A stretch of 64,000 nucleotides of DNA from Prevotella sp. oral taxon 475 (lineage in GTDB: Bacteria > Bacteroidota > Bacteroidia > Bacteroidales > Bacteroidaceae), in the NCBI RefSeq assembly GCF_018127805.1, contig NZ_CP072334.1:970001-1034000 (forward strand). Direction: 5' to 3'. Positions 1 through 7,435 of the stretch are shown here, in pieces (position 1 is the first letter of the stretch; the number at the start of each line of letters is the position of its first letter). A program made the position numbers and the translations under genes. The notes below the pieces were generated by a model. The model was given only the letters and a program-made list of their open reading frames with translations, was not told the DNA's origin and made no database searches.

Positions 1-1980
1 ACCAACGGTAAGGGCTTGCAATGGACAGTGGATGCCGGCTCGAAAACGAACTTCTCGCTCGCCCTGGGCATTCCTGGCATCAGCACGAGCAGTCTGCCCA
101 ATCAGGTGCTCGTAGGTAAGGATAACGACAGTTATACGTTCTACATGCTTCCGCAATCCTTGGCTGGCATCACCCTTCATATTGAGTTCAGCGATGCAGC
201 CAACATCAACATTCCTTTGAGCGGTACCTGGCGACCTGCCACCACGCGTACCTACAAACTGAGCAACACCACCAGCAATTGGAACTATAGCTTTACGGTG
301 ACGAGCCCCACCACCGCTGCAGCCTACAACGAGACCAACGGCGGCACGTACACTGTGGAGAGCTTCCGCACCGACCCTTCCGATCCCAGTGTGAAACACG
401 CAGTAGGATGGAAGATTGTAGGCTACGAGGAATACAACTATGCCACGAACGCCTGGGAGGACAAAGGCATGAACAAGCCCGACTGGTTGGAGGGCTTGAG
501 TAACGTCCGCACCCAAACCGAGAACTATACGGCAGCCGATCAGGGGCAGGCGACGATCAAGAAGATGCCTATGAAAGACCTGCTCAAAGAGCGCAACGAT
601 GCCCTCAAGCTTGGTCCCAAGGGCACTTCCTCCGCCTATTACGACCTTTCGATGCATGACATCAAGGGCAACGCCCGCGCTACGCGCAGCACGGCCAACT
701 GCTATGTCATCTCTCACCCGGGCTTTTACAAACTGCCCTTGGTGTATGGCAACGCCATTACTAATGGAATAAACAATACCGCGTCCTACACCTATAACGG
801 CAGCCTCACCGACCCTAACATTGGCTACGTGTTGAAGAACTTTAAAGACCATAATGGTCAGAACATCACCGACCCGTGGATTGAAAAGACGAACGGCGGA
901 GCCAACAACGGCATCGATGGTGCACAGATTGTTTGGGAAGACGAGAAAGACTTGGTACACTTCGATGCCAATCCCATTGAACGTAGTGGCAATGAAACCT
1001 ACTTAAAGTTCGAAGTAAAGGCGGCCGATATCAAAAGCGGCAATGCCGTGGTGGCGGTCAAGAAAGGCAATATCATCGTATGGTCTTGGCACTTGTGGTT
1101 TGCACCCGATTATGTACTCGACCCCATCCCCGTGATCAACCACAGCGGCTCTCATACCTATAACTTCTCCACCGAAAATCTGGGTTGGAAATGCACCTCT
1201 TGGAATGGTTCAGTTCAGCAACAGCCTCGTCGGGTAAAAGTGCGCATTCAGCAGTTAGTCTCTCATCAGCCGGGCGACATCGTTATCACGCAGCATCCCG
1301 GTAGCACAAAAGTGGGTTATAACACGTTCTACCAGTGGGGTCGCAAGGATGCTTTCCCCGGTGGATTGACCGGAAACACTGAGCCTACTCTCTATCCCGT
1401 CGGTCAGCTGTTCAAGAAGAACGAGGGCGACAACATGTCCATCACCAATGGTATTCAAAACCCCGGTAGCTTCTACACTTCGGGTACTTCCTGGTCTAGC
1501 AATCCTCCTGCGGGTTACTCTTATTATAACCTATGGTCTGCCAATAATACCACAACGCAGATTCCTAATACCGGTAATGACCTTCCCGTGGTCAAAACGG
1601 TTTACGACCCCAGTCCTGTCGGCTTCCACCTGCCTGCCAACAACGCCTTCACACGGTTTACCACTACAGGACTCAATTCCACTAAGGCAGAAGAAATGAA
1701 CGTGCAGGGTACAAAAGATGCCACCAACTTCAATACTAACTTTGGTTGGAACTTCTTTACCGACGGCAGCAATACCTCTACGATCTTTTTCCCCGCTTCG
1801 GGCAGTCGTGCCAACAACGATGGTTCGCTCGGCAGCGTGAGAACTGCCGGTTGGTATTGGTCGGCCGTTCCGAGCAGCATGAGTGACGCTTGCTTCCTGT
1901 TCTTCATCTCGAATCCCGTGGTTCCGCTGAATATCGACACTCGGTGTTATGGTTTGACCGTGCGGCCCGTGACGGAATAA
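1..1980 (+). CDS. Fimbrillin/FISUMP-type surface protein, 5' end outside window
   Basis: The frame is open from base 1, so the start codon and signal peptide lie upstream; 659 codons are visible. The C-terminal ~220 residues follow the pattern of the Bacteroidota FISUMP (Fibrobacter succinogenes major paralogous) domain: FYQWGRKDAFPG near residue 445, PVGFHLPANNAF, then WYWSAVP and a final YGLTVRPVTE. The middle part is Asn/Thr-rich beta-type sequence. Such proteins are thought to be surface-exposed or fimbrial tip components; the exact ligand is unknown. A 22-bp tandem array starts 38 nt after the stop, the same arrangement as in the other fimbrillin genes of this window. No HU gene follows here; trpS is next. 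Confidence 0.75.
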   Translation, partial: TNGKGLQWTVDAGSKTNFSLALGIPGISTSSLPNQVLVGKDNDSYTFYMLPQSLAGITLHIEFSDAANINIPLSGTWRPATTRTYKLSNTTSNWNYSFTVTSPTTAAAYNETNGGTYTVESFRTDPSDPSVKHAVGWKIVGYEEYNYATNAWEDKGMNKPDWLEGLSNVRTQTENYTAADQGQATIKKMPMKDLLKERNDALKLGPKGTSSAYYDLSMHDIKGNARATRSTANCYVISHPGFYKLPLVYGNAITNGINNTASYTYNGSLTDPNIGYVLKNFKDHNGQNITDPWIEKTNGGANNGIDGAQIVWEDEKDLVHFDANPIERSGNETYLKFEVKAADIKSGNAVVAVKKGNIIVWSWHLWFAPDYVLDPIPVINHSGSHTYNFSTENLGWKCTSWNGSVQQQPRRVKVRIQQLVSHQPGDIVITQHPGSTKVGYNTFYQWGRKDAFPGGLTGNTEPTLYPVGQLFKKNEGDNMSITNGIQNPGSFYTSGTSWSSNPPAGYSYYNLWSANNTTTQIPNTGNDLPVVKTVYDPSPVGFHLPANNAFTRFTTTGLNSTKAEEMNVQGTKDATNFNTNFGWNFFTDGSNTSTIFFPASGSRANNDGSLGSVRTAGWYWSAVPSSMSDACFLFFISNPVVPLNIDTRCYGLTVRPVTE

Positions 1981-2018
1981 GACATCAAAACGGCTTATAA
2001 CCATCATCTAAAATAGCA

Positions 2019-2238
2019 GAGGTGACCTCCCGATGTGTGGGAGGTCACCTCTTGCGTATCGGGAGATCACCTCCCATACATCAGGAGAGCATCTCCCGCG
2101 CATCAGAAGGTCATCTGCCGCGCATCGTGAGGTTATCTGCCATATATCTAGAGGATATCTGCTATGTATTGGAATAGCATCTGTTATACACAGGTAGACC
2201 ATCTACCATGCATTAAAATCGTATCTACCACCTATTGG
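2019..2238. repeat. Ten-unit 22-bp tandem array (GAGGTCATCTCCC family)
   Basis: Ten consecutive units of exactly 22 bp begin at 2019, 2041, 2063 and so on to 2217. The early units are close to GAGGTCACCTCCCnTGCATC plus two bases, and the sequence degrades steadily towards the 3' end. The GAGGTnACCTC part is partly palindromic. Length is conserved while sequence drifts, which points to selection or a copying mechanism acting on the period. Confidence 0.9.
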
Positions 2239-2252
2239 AAACACTGTGCGCA

Positions 2253-2540
2253 AACAACCCTGTAAGGGTTGGTCCGTTGGTAGAGCAGGGTTGGCGAGTG
2301 AAACGAGCCTACCCTGTTTAAGCGGCACCCACCCATAACAACCCCAAAGGGGTTGGTCTGTTTTTATCGAAAATCCCTCTAACTCAAGAGGGCAAAACAT
2401 CTCCCCGACCCGCCTCACTTAAGGGAATTAAACAGACCAAGACCTACGGCCTTGTTTTCTCTTTTCACGTCGTAGACAGGGTAGGCTCGTTTCACTCGCC
2501 AACCCTGCCCTGCCAACAGACCAACCGCTATGCGGTTGTT
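2253..2540. repeat. Cluster of four REP-like palindromes inside a ~65-bp inverted repeat
   Basis: Four copies of a short stem-loop followed by TTGGTCTGTT are visible: 2253-2280 and 2337-2363 on the plus strand, 2430-2458 and 2513-2540 on the minus strand. Each has the form AACAACC-loop-GGTTGG-TCTGTT with changing stem bases. Outer arms 2253-2317 and 2476-2540 form a large inverted repeat, with 33 bases (2285-2317 against 2476-2508) perfectly complementary. This resembles bacterial REP/BIME elements. No gene is apparent here. Confidence 0.75.
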
Positions 2541-2589
2541 AACGAAAGAGTACTTGGTGCTCTGCGCGCGAACATCATTTACACCGCAA

Positions 2590-2706
2590 GAGGTGGTTTC
2601 TCGTACATCGTAAAGCACTCTTGTACATCGGGAGGCCATTTGTTATGCATCGGAATCGTATTTCTCATGCATCGTGAAGTCATCTCCCATGCGCTGGGAG
2701 GGCACC
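2590..2706. repeat. Second block of the 22-bp GAGGTCATCTCCC family
   Basis: Units begin at 2590, 2612 (20 bp), 2632, 2654 and 2676, plus a partial unit at 2698. The shared core is CATGCATCGn followed by GAGGTCATCT-like sequence. It is the same family as the array at 2019, separated from it by the palindrome cluster. Confidence 0.8.
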
Positions 2707-2756
2707 AGTCGAAGGGAGGGGAGAATACCTATTGGGGGAAAAGGCACGGCGATTAT

Positions 2757-2788
2757 TTTGAAGAACGTGCCCTTTGTCGTACCTTTGC
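2757..2788 (+). promoter_or_regulatory. Bacteroidota-type promoter of trpS
   Basis: TTTG (2757-2760), 20 nt, then TACCTTTG (2781-2788). It lies 31 nt upstream of the chosen trpS start and supports that start over longer readings that run into the repeats. Confidence 0.75.
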
Positions 2789-2819
2789 AGTGATCAACAC
2801 GGATGGAGACATCACTAAA

Positions 2820-3818
2820 ATGACAGATATCGATATGGAAAAAGTAGTAAGCGGAATACGGCCTACGGGCAATCTGCATCTTGGAAATTACTTCGGAGCG
2901 GTGAAGAGCTTCGTCAAGATGCAAGACGAGTATGAGAGTCTTTTCTTTATTGCCGACTGGCACTCGCTCACCACCAGTCCCAAACCCGAGGATATTCAAC
3001 GCAGCGCGCGCGTCATCTTGGCCGAATATCTGGCCTGTGGCATTGACCCCGAGCGGGCCCCGATCTATGTGCAGAGCGATGTGAAGGAGACACTTGAGCT
3101 TTATCTCTTTCTGAACATGAACATGTATCTGGGCGAACTCGAGCGTGTGACCACTTTCAAGGAAAAAGCCCGCAAGCAGCCCGACAATGTCAACGCCGGT
3201 CTGCTCACCTATCCCACGCTGATGGCGGCCGACATCTTGCAGCATCGTGCCCAAAAAGTGCCGGTGGGCAAAGATCAGGAGCAGAACATGGAGATGGCTC
3301 GCCGATGCGCCCGGAGATTCAATCATATCTATGGGGTGGACTTCTTTCCCGAGCCGCAAAACTTCTATTTTAATGCCGAGGCTGTGAAGGTGCCAGGGCT
3401 CGACGGTAGCGGAAAGATGGGCAAAAGCGAGGGTAATTGCATCTACCTGCGGGATGACGATAAGACCATCCGCCGGAAGGTGATGCGGGCCGTGACCGAC
3501 TTGGGGCCGCAAACGCCCAATAGTGAGCGACCCGAGGTGATCGAAAATCTTTTTACCTTTCTGCGAATTTGTTCCACACCCGATGCCTATGCTTATTTCG
3601 ACGAGAAATGGAACGACTGCTCCCTGCGCTACGGCGACCTCAAGAAGCAAATCGCTGAGGATATCATCAAGACAGTGGCACCCATCCGCGAGCGTATCGA
3701 GGCTTTCAGTTCCGATGTCGATTTCCTTGACCGGGTGGCCCGTCAAGGAGCGGAAGTGGCCCGCGAGAGTGCCGCCGCCACACTCAAGGAAGTGCGGCGA
3801 ATCATCGGATTCAGATGA
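2820..3818 (+). CDS. trpS: Tryptophanyl-tRNA synthetase
   Basis: Class I aminoacyl-tRNA synthetase that charges tRNA-Trp in the cytoplasm; 332 aa, the usual length for the bacterial enzyme. The N-terminus carries SGIRPTGNLHLGNYFG with the HIGH-type motif (HLGN), and GSGKMGKSEGN is the KMSKS-type ATP-binding loop. The frame stays open back to 2640, but that part runs through the 22-bp repeats and across the promoter. The ATG at 2820 just after TACCTTTG gives the family's normal start, a few residues before MEKVVSGIRPTG. The gene is a single transcription unit, closed by a bidirectional hairpin at 3934-3967. Confidence 0.95.
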   Translation: MTDIDMEKVVSGIRPTGNLHLGNYFGAVKSFVKMQDEYESLFFIADWHSLTTSPKPEDIQRSARVILAEYLACGIDPERAPIYVQSDVKETLELYLFLNMNMYLGELERVTTFKEKARKQPDNVNAGLLTYPTLMAADILQHRAQKVPVGKDQEQNMEMARRCARRFNHIYGVDFFPEPQNFYFNAEAVKVPGLDGSGKMGKSEGNCIYLRDDDKTIRRKVMRAVTDLGPQTPNSERPEVIENLFTFLRICSTPDAYAYFDEKWNDCSLRYGDLKKQIAEDIIKTVAPIRERIEAFSSDVDFLDRVARQGAEVARESAAATLKEVRRIIGFR

Positions 3819-3823
3819 TGGTT

Positions 3824-3850
3824 AGGAGTTAAGGAGTGAACGGGAGTGAA
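3824..3850 (-). repeat. ACTCC micro-array (site 1)
   Basis: On the minus strand this reads CACTCC / TTCACTCC / TTAACTCC in short 7-9-bp steps. It is the first of about nine such micro-arrays scattered in the first 33 kb, and directly follows the trpS stop codon. Confidence 0.6.
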
Positions 3851-3852
3851 GC

Positions 3853-3910
3853 TTTCTGTCAACGACAGAACCTTTAGCGAGACCCGCAGAAGTTTTCTGT
3901 CAACGACAGA
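3853..3910. repeat. Twin palindromes TTCTGTC-AAC-GACAGAA
   Basis: A perfect 7-bp palindrome with an AAC centre occurs at 3854-3870 and again at 3894-3910, 40 bp apart, between trpS and the downstream terminator. It could be a paired operator or a small REP-like element; the function is unknown. Confidence 0.6.
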
Positions 3911-3931
3911 GGAATCAGCAGGAAATCAACT

Positions 3932-3970
3932 AAAGAGAGCATGCCAGAATACGTCGGCATGCTCTCTTTT
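3932..3970. terminator. Bidirectional terminator between trpS and mlaF
   Basis: A 12-bp perfect stem (AGAGAGCATGCC against GGCATGCTCTCT) with a 10-nt loop, a T run on the right and an A run on the left. It serves both the plus-strand trpS and the minus-strand mlaF-like gene. Confidence 0.85.
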
Positions 3971-3989
3971 GTTGATGTATCTTGGAAAA

Positions 3990-4751
3990 TTATCGTTTCT
4001 CCTCAACCTCTTTCACCTTTCTGAAGAGGTCGGAGGCAAAGACGAGATCGTTGAGGCGTTTGTTGGTCGACGTCATCACATCGTCTTTCGTTCCCTGCCA
4101 TTCCTTTCGGCCCTGATAAATGAAGCAGATGTTCTCACCGATGCCCATGACAGAATTCATGTCATGCGTGTTGATGATGGTGGTCATGCCGAACTCGTGG
4201 GTGATACCCGAGAGCAGTTCGTCGATGACGAGCGAGGTTTTCGGGTCGAGCCCCGAGTTGGGTTCGTCGCAGAAGAGATATTTGGGGTTGAGCACGATGG
4301 CCCGTGCAATGGCCACGCGCTTTTGCATGCCGCCCGAGATCTCGCCGGGAAATTTATCCTGGGCATCGATAAGATTAACGCGGGCCAGACATTCCTGGGC
4401 GCGCTTGGTTCGTTCGCGTAGGGTGAGCGTGGAGAACATGTCGAGGGGAAACATCACGTTTTCGAGTACCGATAACGAGTCGAATAGGGCAGCGCTTTGG
4501 AAGATCATTCCCATCTCGCGGCGCATGTGCACTTTCTCGCGCTTCGAGAGGGTAACGAAGTTGCGCCCGTCGTAGAGCACTTGTCCCGAGGTAGGCTCGA
4601 GCAGACCGACGAGATTTTTCATCAATACGGTCTTGCCCGACCCGCTCTGTCCGATAATGAGATTCGTCTTGCCCGTTTCGAAAACGGCGTCGATGCCCTT
4701 GAGCACGGTCTTGTCGTCGAACGACTTGGTGAGTTGCCTGATTTCAATCAT
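3990..4751 (-). CDS. mlaF: MlaF-type ABC transporter ATPase
   Basis: ATPase of an MCE/Mla-type lipid transporter that moves phospholipids between the inner and outer membranes. The 253-aa protein has Walker A GQSGSGKT near residue 34, signature ISGGMQKR, Walker B LFCDEPNSGLDP and the H-loop INTHD. The C-terminal extension with NDLVFASDLFRK is typical of MlaF. Its permease partner (5294-6040) is on the same strand, but a four-helix-bundle gene lies between them. No MCE-domain mlaD follows in the window, although that gene is normally adjacent in Bacteroidota. Confidence 0.88.
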   Translation of the reverse strand: MIEIRQLTKSFDDKTVLKGIDAVFETGKTNLIIGQSGSGKTVLMKNLVGLLEPTSGQVLYDGRNFVTLSKREKVHMRREMGMIFQSAALFDSLSVLENVMFPLDMFSTLTLRERTKRAQECLARVNLIDAQDKFPGEISGGMQKRVAIARAIVLNPKYLFCDEPNSGLDPKTSLVIDELLSGITHEFGMTTIINTHDMNSVMGIGENICFIYQGRKEWQGTKDDVMTSTNKRLNDLVFASDLFRKVKEVEEKR

Positions 4752-4758
4752 TTCTTTT

Positions 4759-4800
4759 TAGGAGTGAGGAGGAGTGAAGGAGTGAAAGGGAGTGAAGACA
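4759..4800 (-). repeat. ACTCC micro-array (site 2)
   Basis: On the minus strand it reads GTCTTCACTCCCTTTCACTC and continues TTCACTCC / TCCTCACTCC. It faces site 3 in opposite orientation, with the four-helix-bundle gene between, so the two arrays form an inverted pair with GTCTT at the inner ends. Confidence 0.65.
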
Positions 4801-4839
4801 TATGTATATGTAGGATGGAGGATGAAAGATGGATAGTCC

Positions 4840-5226
4840 TTATAATACGTCTTTTACTCCATTGTTGTTAAGAATGCCGTTACAATAGGCATTCAACAGT
4901 TTGCTTGCTTCTGATATGGCATTATGCAATTCTTGAAATGCGATACTATCGATATATTGTAAATCTCGCGATAAGATGATGTAGTCTCTGCATTCTTCCA
5001 AGCTACCTTGTGCAATATTCATAAAACGGAGTTTGTCTGAACGACTGATCTTCTTATATCCTTCTGCAATATTGGCTTCGATGGAGATAGCTGCTCGACG
5101 AAATTGTGAGGTTAAACCAAATTTTTCGTCATGAGGAAATAGGCGAGTCCATCTGTATACAAGTAGGACAAAAGCGTGTGCTTTTTGCCAGGCGATGATG
5201 TTTTCAAAACTAAAACTATGATTCAT
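4840..5226 (-). CDS. Four-helix-bundle (23S rRNA intervening-sequence) protein
   Basis: 128 aa. It matches the small four-helix-bundle family first found in 23S rRNA intervening sequences and common as free genes in Bacteroidota: IIAWQKAHAF near the N-terminus, LTSQFRRAAISIEANIAEG in the middle and SLEECRDYIILSRDL later. The biochemical role of the family is unknown. The gene sits between mlaE and mlaF, is visibly richer in AT than both, and is flanked by inverted ACTCC micro-arrays. This looks like an insertion into an mla operon. Confidence 0.85.
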   Translation of the reverse strand: MNHSFSFENIIAWQKAHAFVLLVYRWTRLFPHDEKFGLTSQFRRAAISIEANIAEGYKKISRSDKLRFMNIAQGSLEECRDYIILSRDLQYIDSIAFQELHNAISEASKLLNAYCNGILNNNGVKDVL

Positions 5227-5249
5227 CTTATTTCTATTAACAAAACATT

Positions 5250-5290
5250 CGTCTTAACTCCTCCTCACTCCTTAACTCCTCCTTACTCCT
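5250..5290 (+). repeat. ACTCC micro-array (site 3)
   Basis: Starts with CGTCTTAACTCC and continues TCCTCACTCC / TTAACTCC / TCCTTACTCC. It is the inverted counterpart of site 2. Confidence 0.65.
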
Positions 5291-5293
5291 GAT

Positions 5294-6040
5294 TTAACTC
5301 AGTACTTGCGTGAGAAACACGTCGGAGAAGAGAATCAGTACCGAACTGCTCACTACAGCGTTTGTACTGGCTTTGCCCACCTCGACGGAGCCGCCCTCGA
5401 CAGTGTAGCCGAAGTAGGACGAAACGCTCGCGATGATATAAGCAAAAAACAGACTCTTGATGATGCTCATCCACATGAACCATGGGTTGAAGGAGTGTTG
5501 GAGACCCAGGGTGAGATCGGCCGGTGTGAGGATATGCCCGATGTAGGCTGTGGCATAGGCACCGAGGATGCCCATAGCCGAACTAAAAATAACGAGGAAA
5601 GGCATAATCGTGACCAGTCCGAGAATCTTAGGCAAGATGAGATACGAGGCCGAGTTCACCCCCATGATGTCGAGCGCATCGATTTGCTGTGTTACGCGCA
5701 TCGTGCCCAGTTCAGAGGCGATGTTCGAGCCTACCTTTCCGGCGAGAATCAAACACATGATGCTCGAGGAGAACTCCAGAAGCATAATCTCCCGAGTGGT
5801 GTAGCCCGACACCCACCGCGGCATCCACGGACTTTGGATGTTGAGCTTCATCTGAATACAGATCACCGCTCCGATGAAGAAGGAGATCAGCAGGACGATG
5901 CCCACCGAGTCGACCCCCAACTGAGACATCTCCTTGACATAACGCTTGAGGAACATCCGCATCCGTTCGGGTTGCGCAAACGACCGTCCCATTAAGAGGA
6001 GATATCGGCCCAGCGTGGTAAGATATTTGAGAATCAGCAT
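5294..6040 (-). CDS. mlaE: MlaE-type ABC transporter permease
   Basis: Integral membrane permease of the Mla/MCE lipid transport system, 248 aa from the chosen start. The family hallmark, [20 protein letters not shown] followed by [10 protein letters not shown], lies in the middle, and about five hydrophobic segments surround it. The reading frame extends upstream to 6130, but a TACTTTTG promoter element on the minus strand (6067-6074) falls inside that extension, so the ATG at 6040 (MLILKYL) is preferred. It probably shared a transcript with mlaF before the four-helix-bundle gene came between them. Confidence 0.87.
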   Translation of the reverse strand: MLILKYLTTLGRYLLLMGRSFAQPERMRMFLKRYVKEMSQLGVDSVGIVLLISFFIGAVICIQMKLNIQSPWMPRWVSGYTTREIMLLEFSSSIMCLILAGKVGSNIASELGTMRVTQQIDALDIMGVNSASYLILPKILGLVTIMPFLVIFSSAMGILGAYATAYIGHILTPADLTLGLQHSFNPWFMWMSIIKSLFFAYIIASVSSYFGYTVEGGSVEVGKASTNAVVSSSVLILFSDVFLTQVLS

Positions 6041-6066
6041 AAAGAATACAACGTTGATTTTGGCTG

Positions 6067-6074
6067 CAAAAGTA
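6067..6074 (-). promoter_or_regulatory. -7 element for mlaE
   Basis: TACTTTTG on the minus strand, 26 nt before the MlaE start. No clear -33 TTTG is visible. Confidence 0.45.
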
Positions 6075-6138
6075 CGCAAAATATGGTAGAAAAGCATGTA
6101 CCGGGTCTCTTTTATTTCCTGTTGCCACATTTAATGCC

Positions 6139-6146
6139 TACCTTTG
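6139..6146 (+). promoter_or_regulatory. -7 element for lptB
   Basis: TACCTTTG, 20 nt upstream of the chosen lptB ATG. The -33 box is poorly conserved. It is divergent from the mlaE promoter. Confidence 0.5.
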
Positions 6147-6166
6147 CAGCCAATAAAATAAGGACT

Positions 6167-6982
6167 ATGAACGAAATGGAAAACAACCCCGCACAGCACG
6201 CCGACACCCACATGGAACTGCGGGCTGAGGGACTTGTGAAGCGATATGGCAAGCGAACGGTGGTGAGCAACGTCTCCATCAACGTGCGACAAGGAGAAAT
6301 CGTGGGGCTGCTCGGGCCGAACGGTGCAGGAAAAACCACCTCTTTTTATATGACCACCGGACTGGTCATCCCCAACGAAGGTCACATCTACATCGACAAA
6401 ACCGAAATCACCGATTTCCCCGTCTACAAACGCGCTCGGGCCGGCATCGGCTATCTGCCGCAGGAGGCCAGCGTATTTCGCAAGCTCAGCGTGGAAGACA
6501 ACATCATGTCCGTTTTAGAGCTCACCGGTCGGCCCCGCTCCTATCAGCTCGAAAAGCTCGAGAGCCTCATCCGGGAGTTCCGCCTGGGCAAAGTACGCCG
6601 AAACAAGGGCGACCAGCTCTCGGGCGGCGAACGTCGACGCACCGAGATAGCCCGTTGCCTGGCCATCGACCCCAAATTTATCATGCTCGACGAGCCCTTC
6701 GCCGGCGTCGACCCCATCGCCGTGGAAGACATTCAGCACATCGTTTGGCAACTCAAATACCGCAACATCGGCATCCTCATCACCGACCACAACGTTCAGG
6801 AAACCCTCACCATCACCGACCGCGCCTATCTGCTTTTCGAAGGACGCATCCTCTTCCAGGGAGCCCCCGAGGAACTGGCTGCCAACAAAATCGTGCGCGA
6901 AAAATACCTGAGCAACAGTTTTGTGTTACGGAAGAAAGATTTTCAGACTCTCGATCAGGAACGTCGAGCCAGAGAAGAATAA
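6167..6982 (+). CDS. lptB: LPS export ABC transporter ATPase LptB
   Basis: Cytoplasmic ATPase of the LptBFG complex that extracts lipopolysaccharide from the inner membrane; 271 aa. Walker A is [11 protein letters not shown] near residue 50, the signature LSGGERRR, Walker [12 protein letters not shown], and [10 protein letters not shown] carries the switch histidine. The run [20 protein letters not shown] is characteristic of LptB. The start at 6167 (MNEMENN) follows the TACCTTTG element; a longer reading from 6083 would cross it. A strong terminator follows at 7003-7044. Confidence 0.93.
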   Translation: MNEMENNPAQHADTHMELRAEGLVKRYGKRTVVSNVSINVRQGEIVGLLGPNGAGKTTSFYMTTGLVIPNEGHIYIDKTEITDFPVYKRARAGIGYLPQEASVFRKLSVEDNIMSVLELTGRPRSYQLEKLESLIREFRLGKVRRNKGDQLSGGERRRTEIARCLAIDPKFIMLDEPFAGVDPIAVEDIQHIVWQLKYRNIGILITDHNVQETLTITDRAYLLFEGRILFQGAPEELAANKIVREKYLSNSFVLRKKDFQTLDQERRAREE

Positions 6983-7002
6983 CCTCCCTCCCTCCATTTC
7001 TC

Positions 7003-7044
7003 GAGAAGCACTGCTGGGCCCGCCAGCGGTGCTTCTCTCTTTTT
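7003..7044 (+). terminator. Rho-independent terminator after lptB
   Basis: Stem GAGAAGCACTGCTGG against CCAGCGGTGCTTCTC (one mismatch), followed by CTCTTTTT. Confidence 0.88.
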
Positions 7045-7051
7045 AGTCCGA

Positions 7052-7255
7052 CCGCTGACACCCAGGGAGGAATCCCCGCGGCGGGAAACGACCGCTGGCA
7101 CCCAGGGAAGAATTCCCCGCGGCGGTGAATGGCCGCTGGCACCCAGGGAAGGATTCCCCGCGGCGGGAAATGGCCGCTGGCACCCAGGGAAGGATTCCCC
7201 GCGGCGGGAAATGGTCGCTGGCACCCAGGGAAAGATTCCCCGCCGCGGGGAAACG
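7052..7255. repeat. 41-bp tandem array, variant 1 (CCGCGG hairpins)
   Basis: Five units start at 7052, 7092, 7133, 7174 and 7215; periods are 40, 41, 41 and 41 bp. Each unit is a conserved core CCGCTGGCACCCAGGGAA followed by a palindrome of the type ATTCCCCGCGGCGGGAAAT. The core is identical to that of the array at 11392, but the palindrome is completely different there. Confidence 0.92.
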
Positions 7256-7269
7256 GCCGCGAAGAGAAA

Positions 7270-7304
7270 AACGGCGTCTCTGAACAGTTCAGAGACGCCG
7301 TTTT
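7270..7304. terminator. 33-nt near-perfect palindrome (copy 1), terminator-like
   Basis: Two 16-nt arms (AACGGCGTCTCTGAAC and its complement) around a single A, with an A run before and TTTT after. A second copy at 11610-11644 differs only in the centre base. The ~50 nt that follow (TTTTCGCCGTATTTGAT and so on) are also shared between the two sites. Confidence 0.8.
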
Positions 7305-7329
7305 CGCCGTATTTGATGCAGAAACATTT

Positions 7330-7388
7330 GTCTTAACTCCCTTTCACTCCTTCACTCCTTATTCCCTTACTCCCTCTACTCCTTCCCC
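7330..7388 (+). repeat. ACTCC micro-array (site 4)
   Basis: Begins GTCTTAACTCCCTTTCACTC and goes on with TTCACTCC / TTATTCCC / TTACTCCC steps. It lies directly between the conserved palindrome block and the histidine kinase gene. Confidence 0.75.
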
Positions 7389-7435
7389 CTAAAAAGGCGG
7401 ATGCAATATTGGCGCAGTTTCTGCGTTTGCAGAAT

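Noticed and set aside
2640..2819. N-terminal extension of trpS
   Set aside because: Translates 22-bp repeats and the promoter; not present in the enzyme family.
7052..7255. CRISPR array
   Set aside because: Units alternate a constant core with near-identical palindromes rather than unique spacers, and there are no cas genes.
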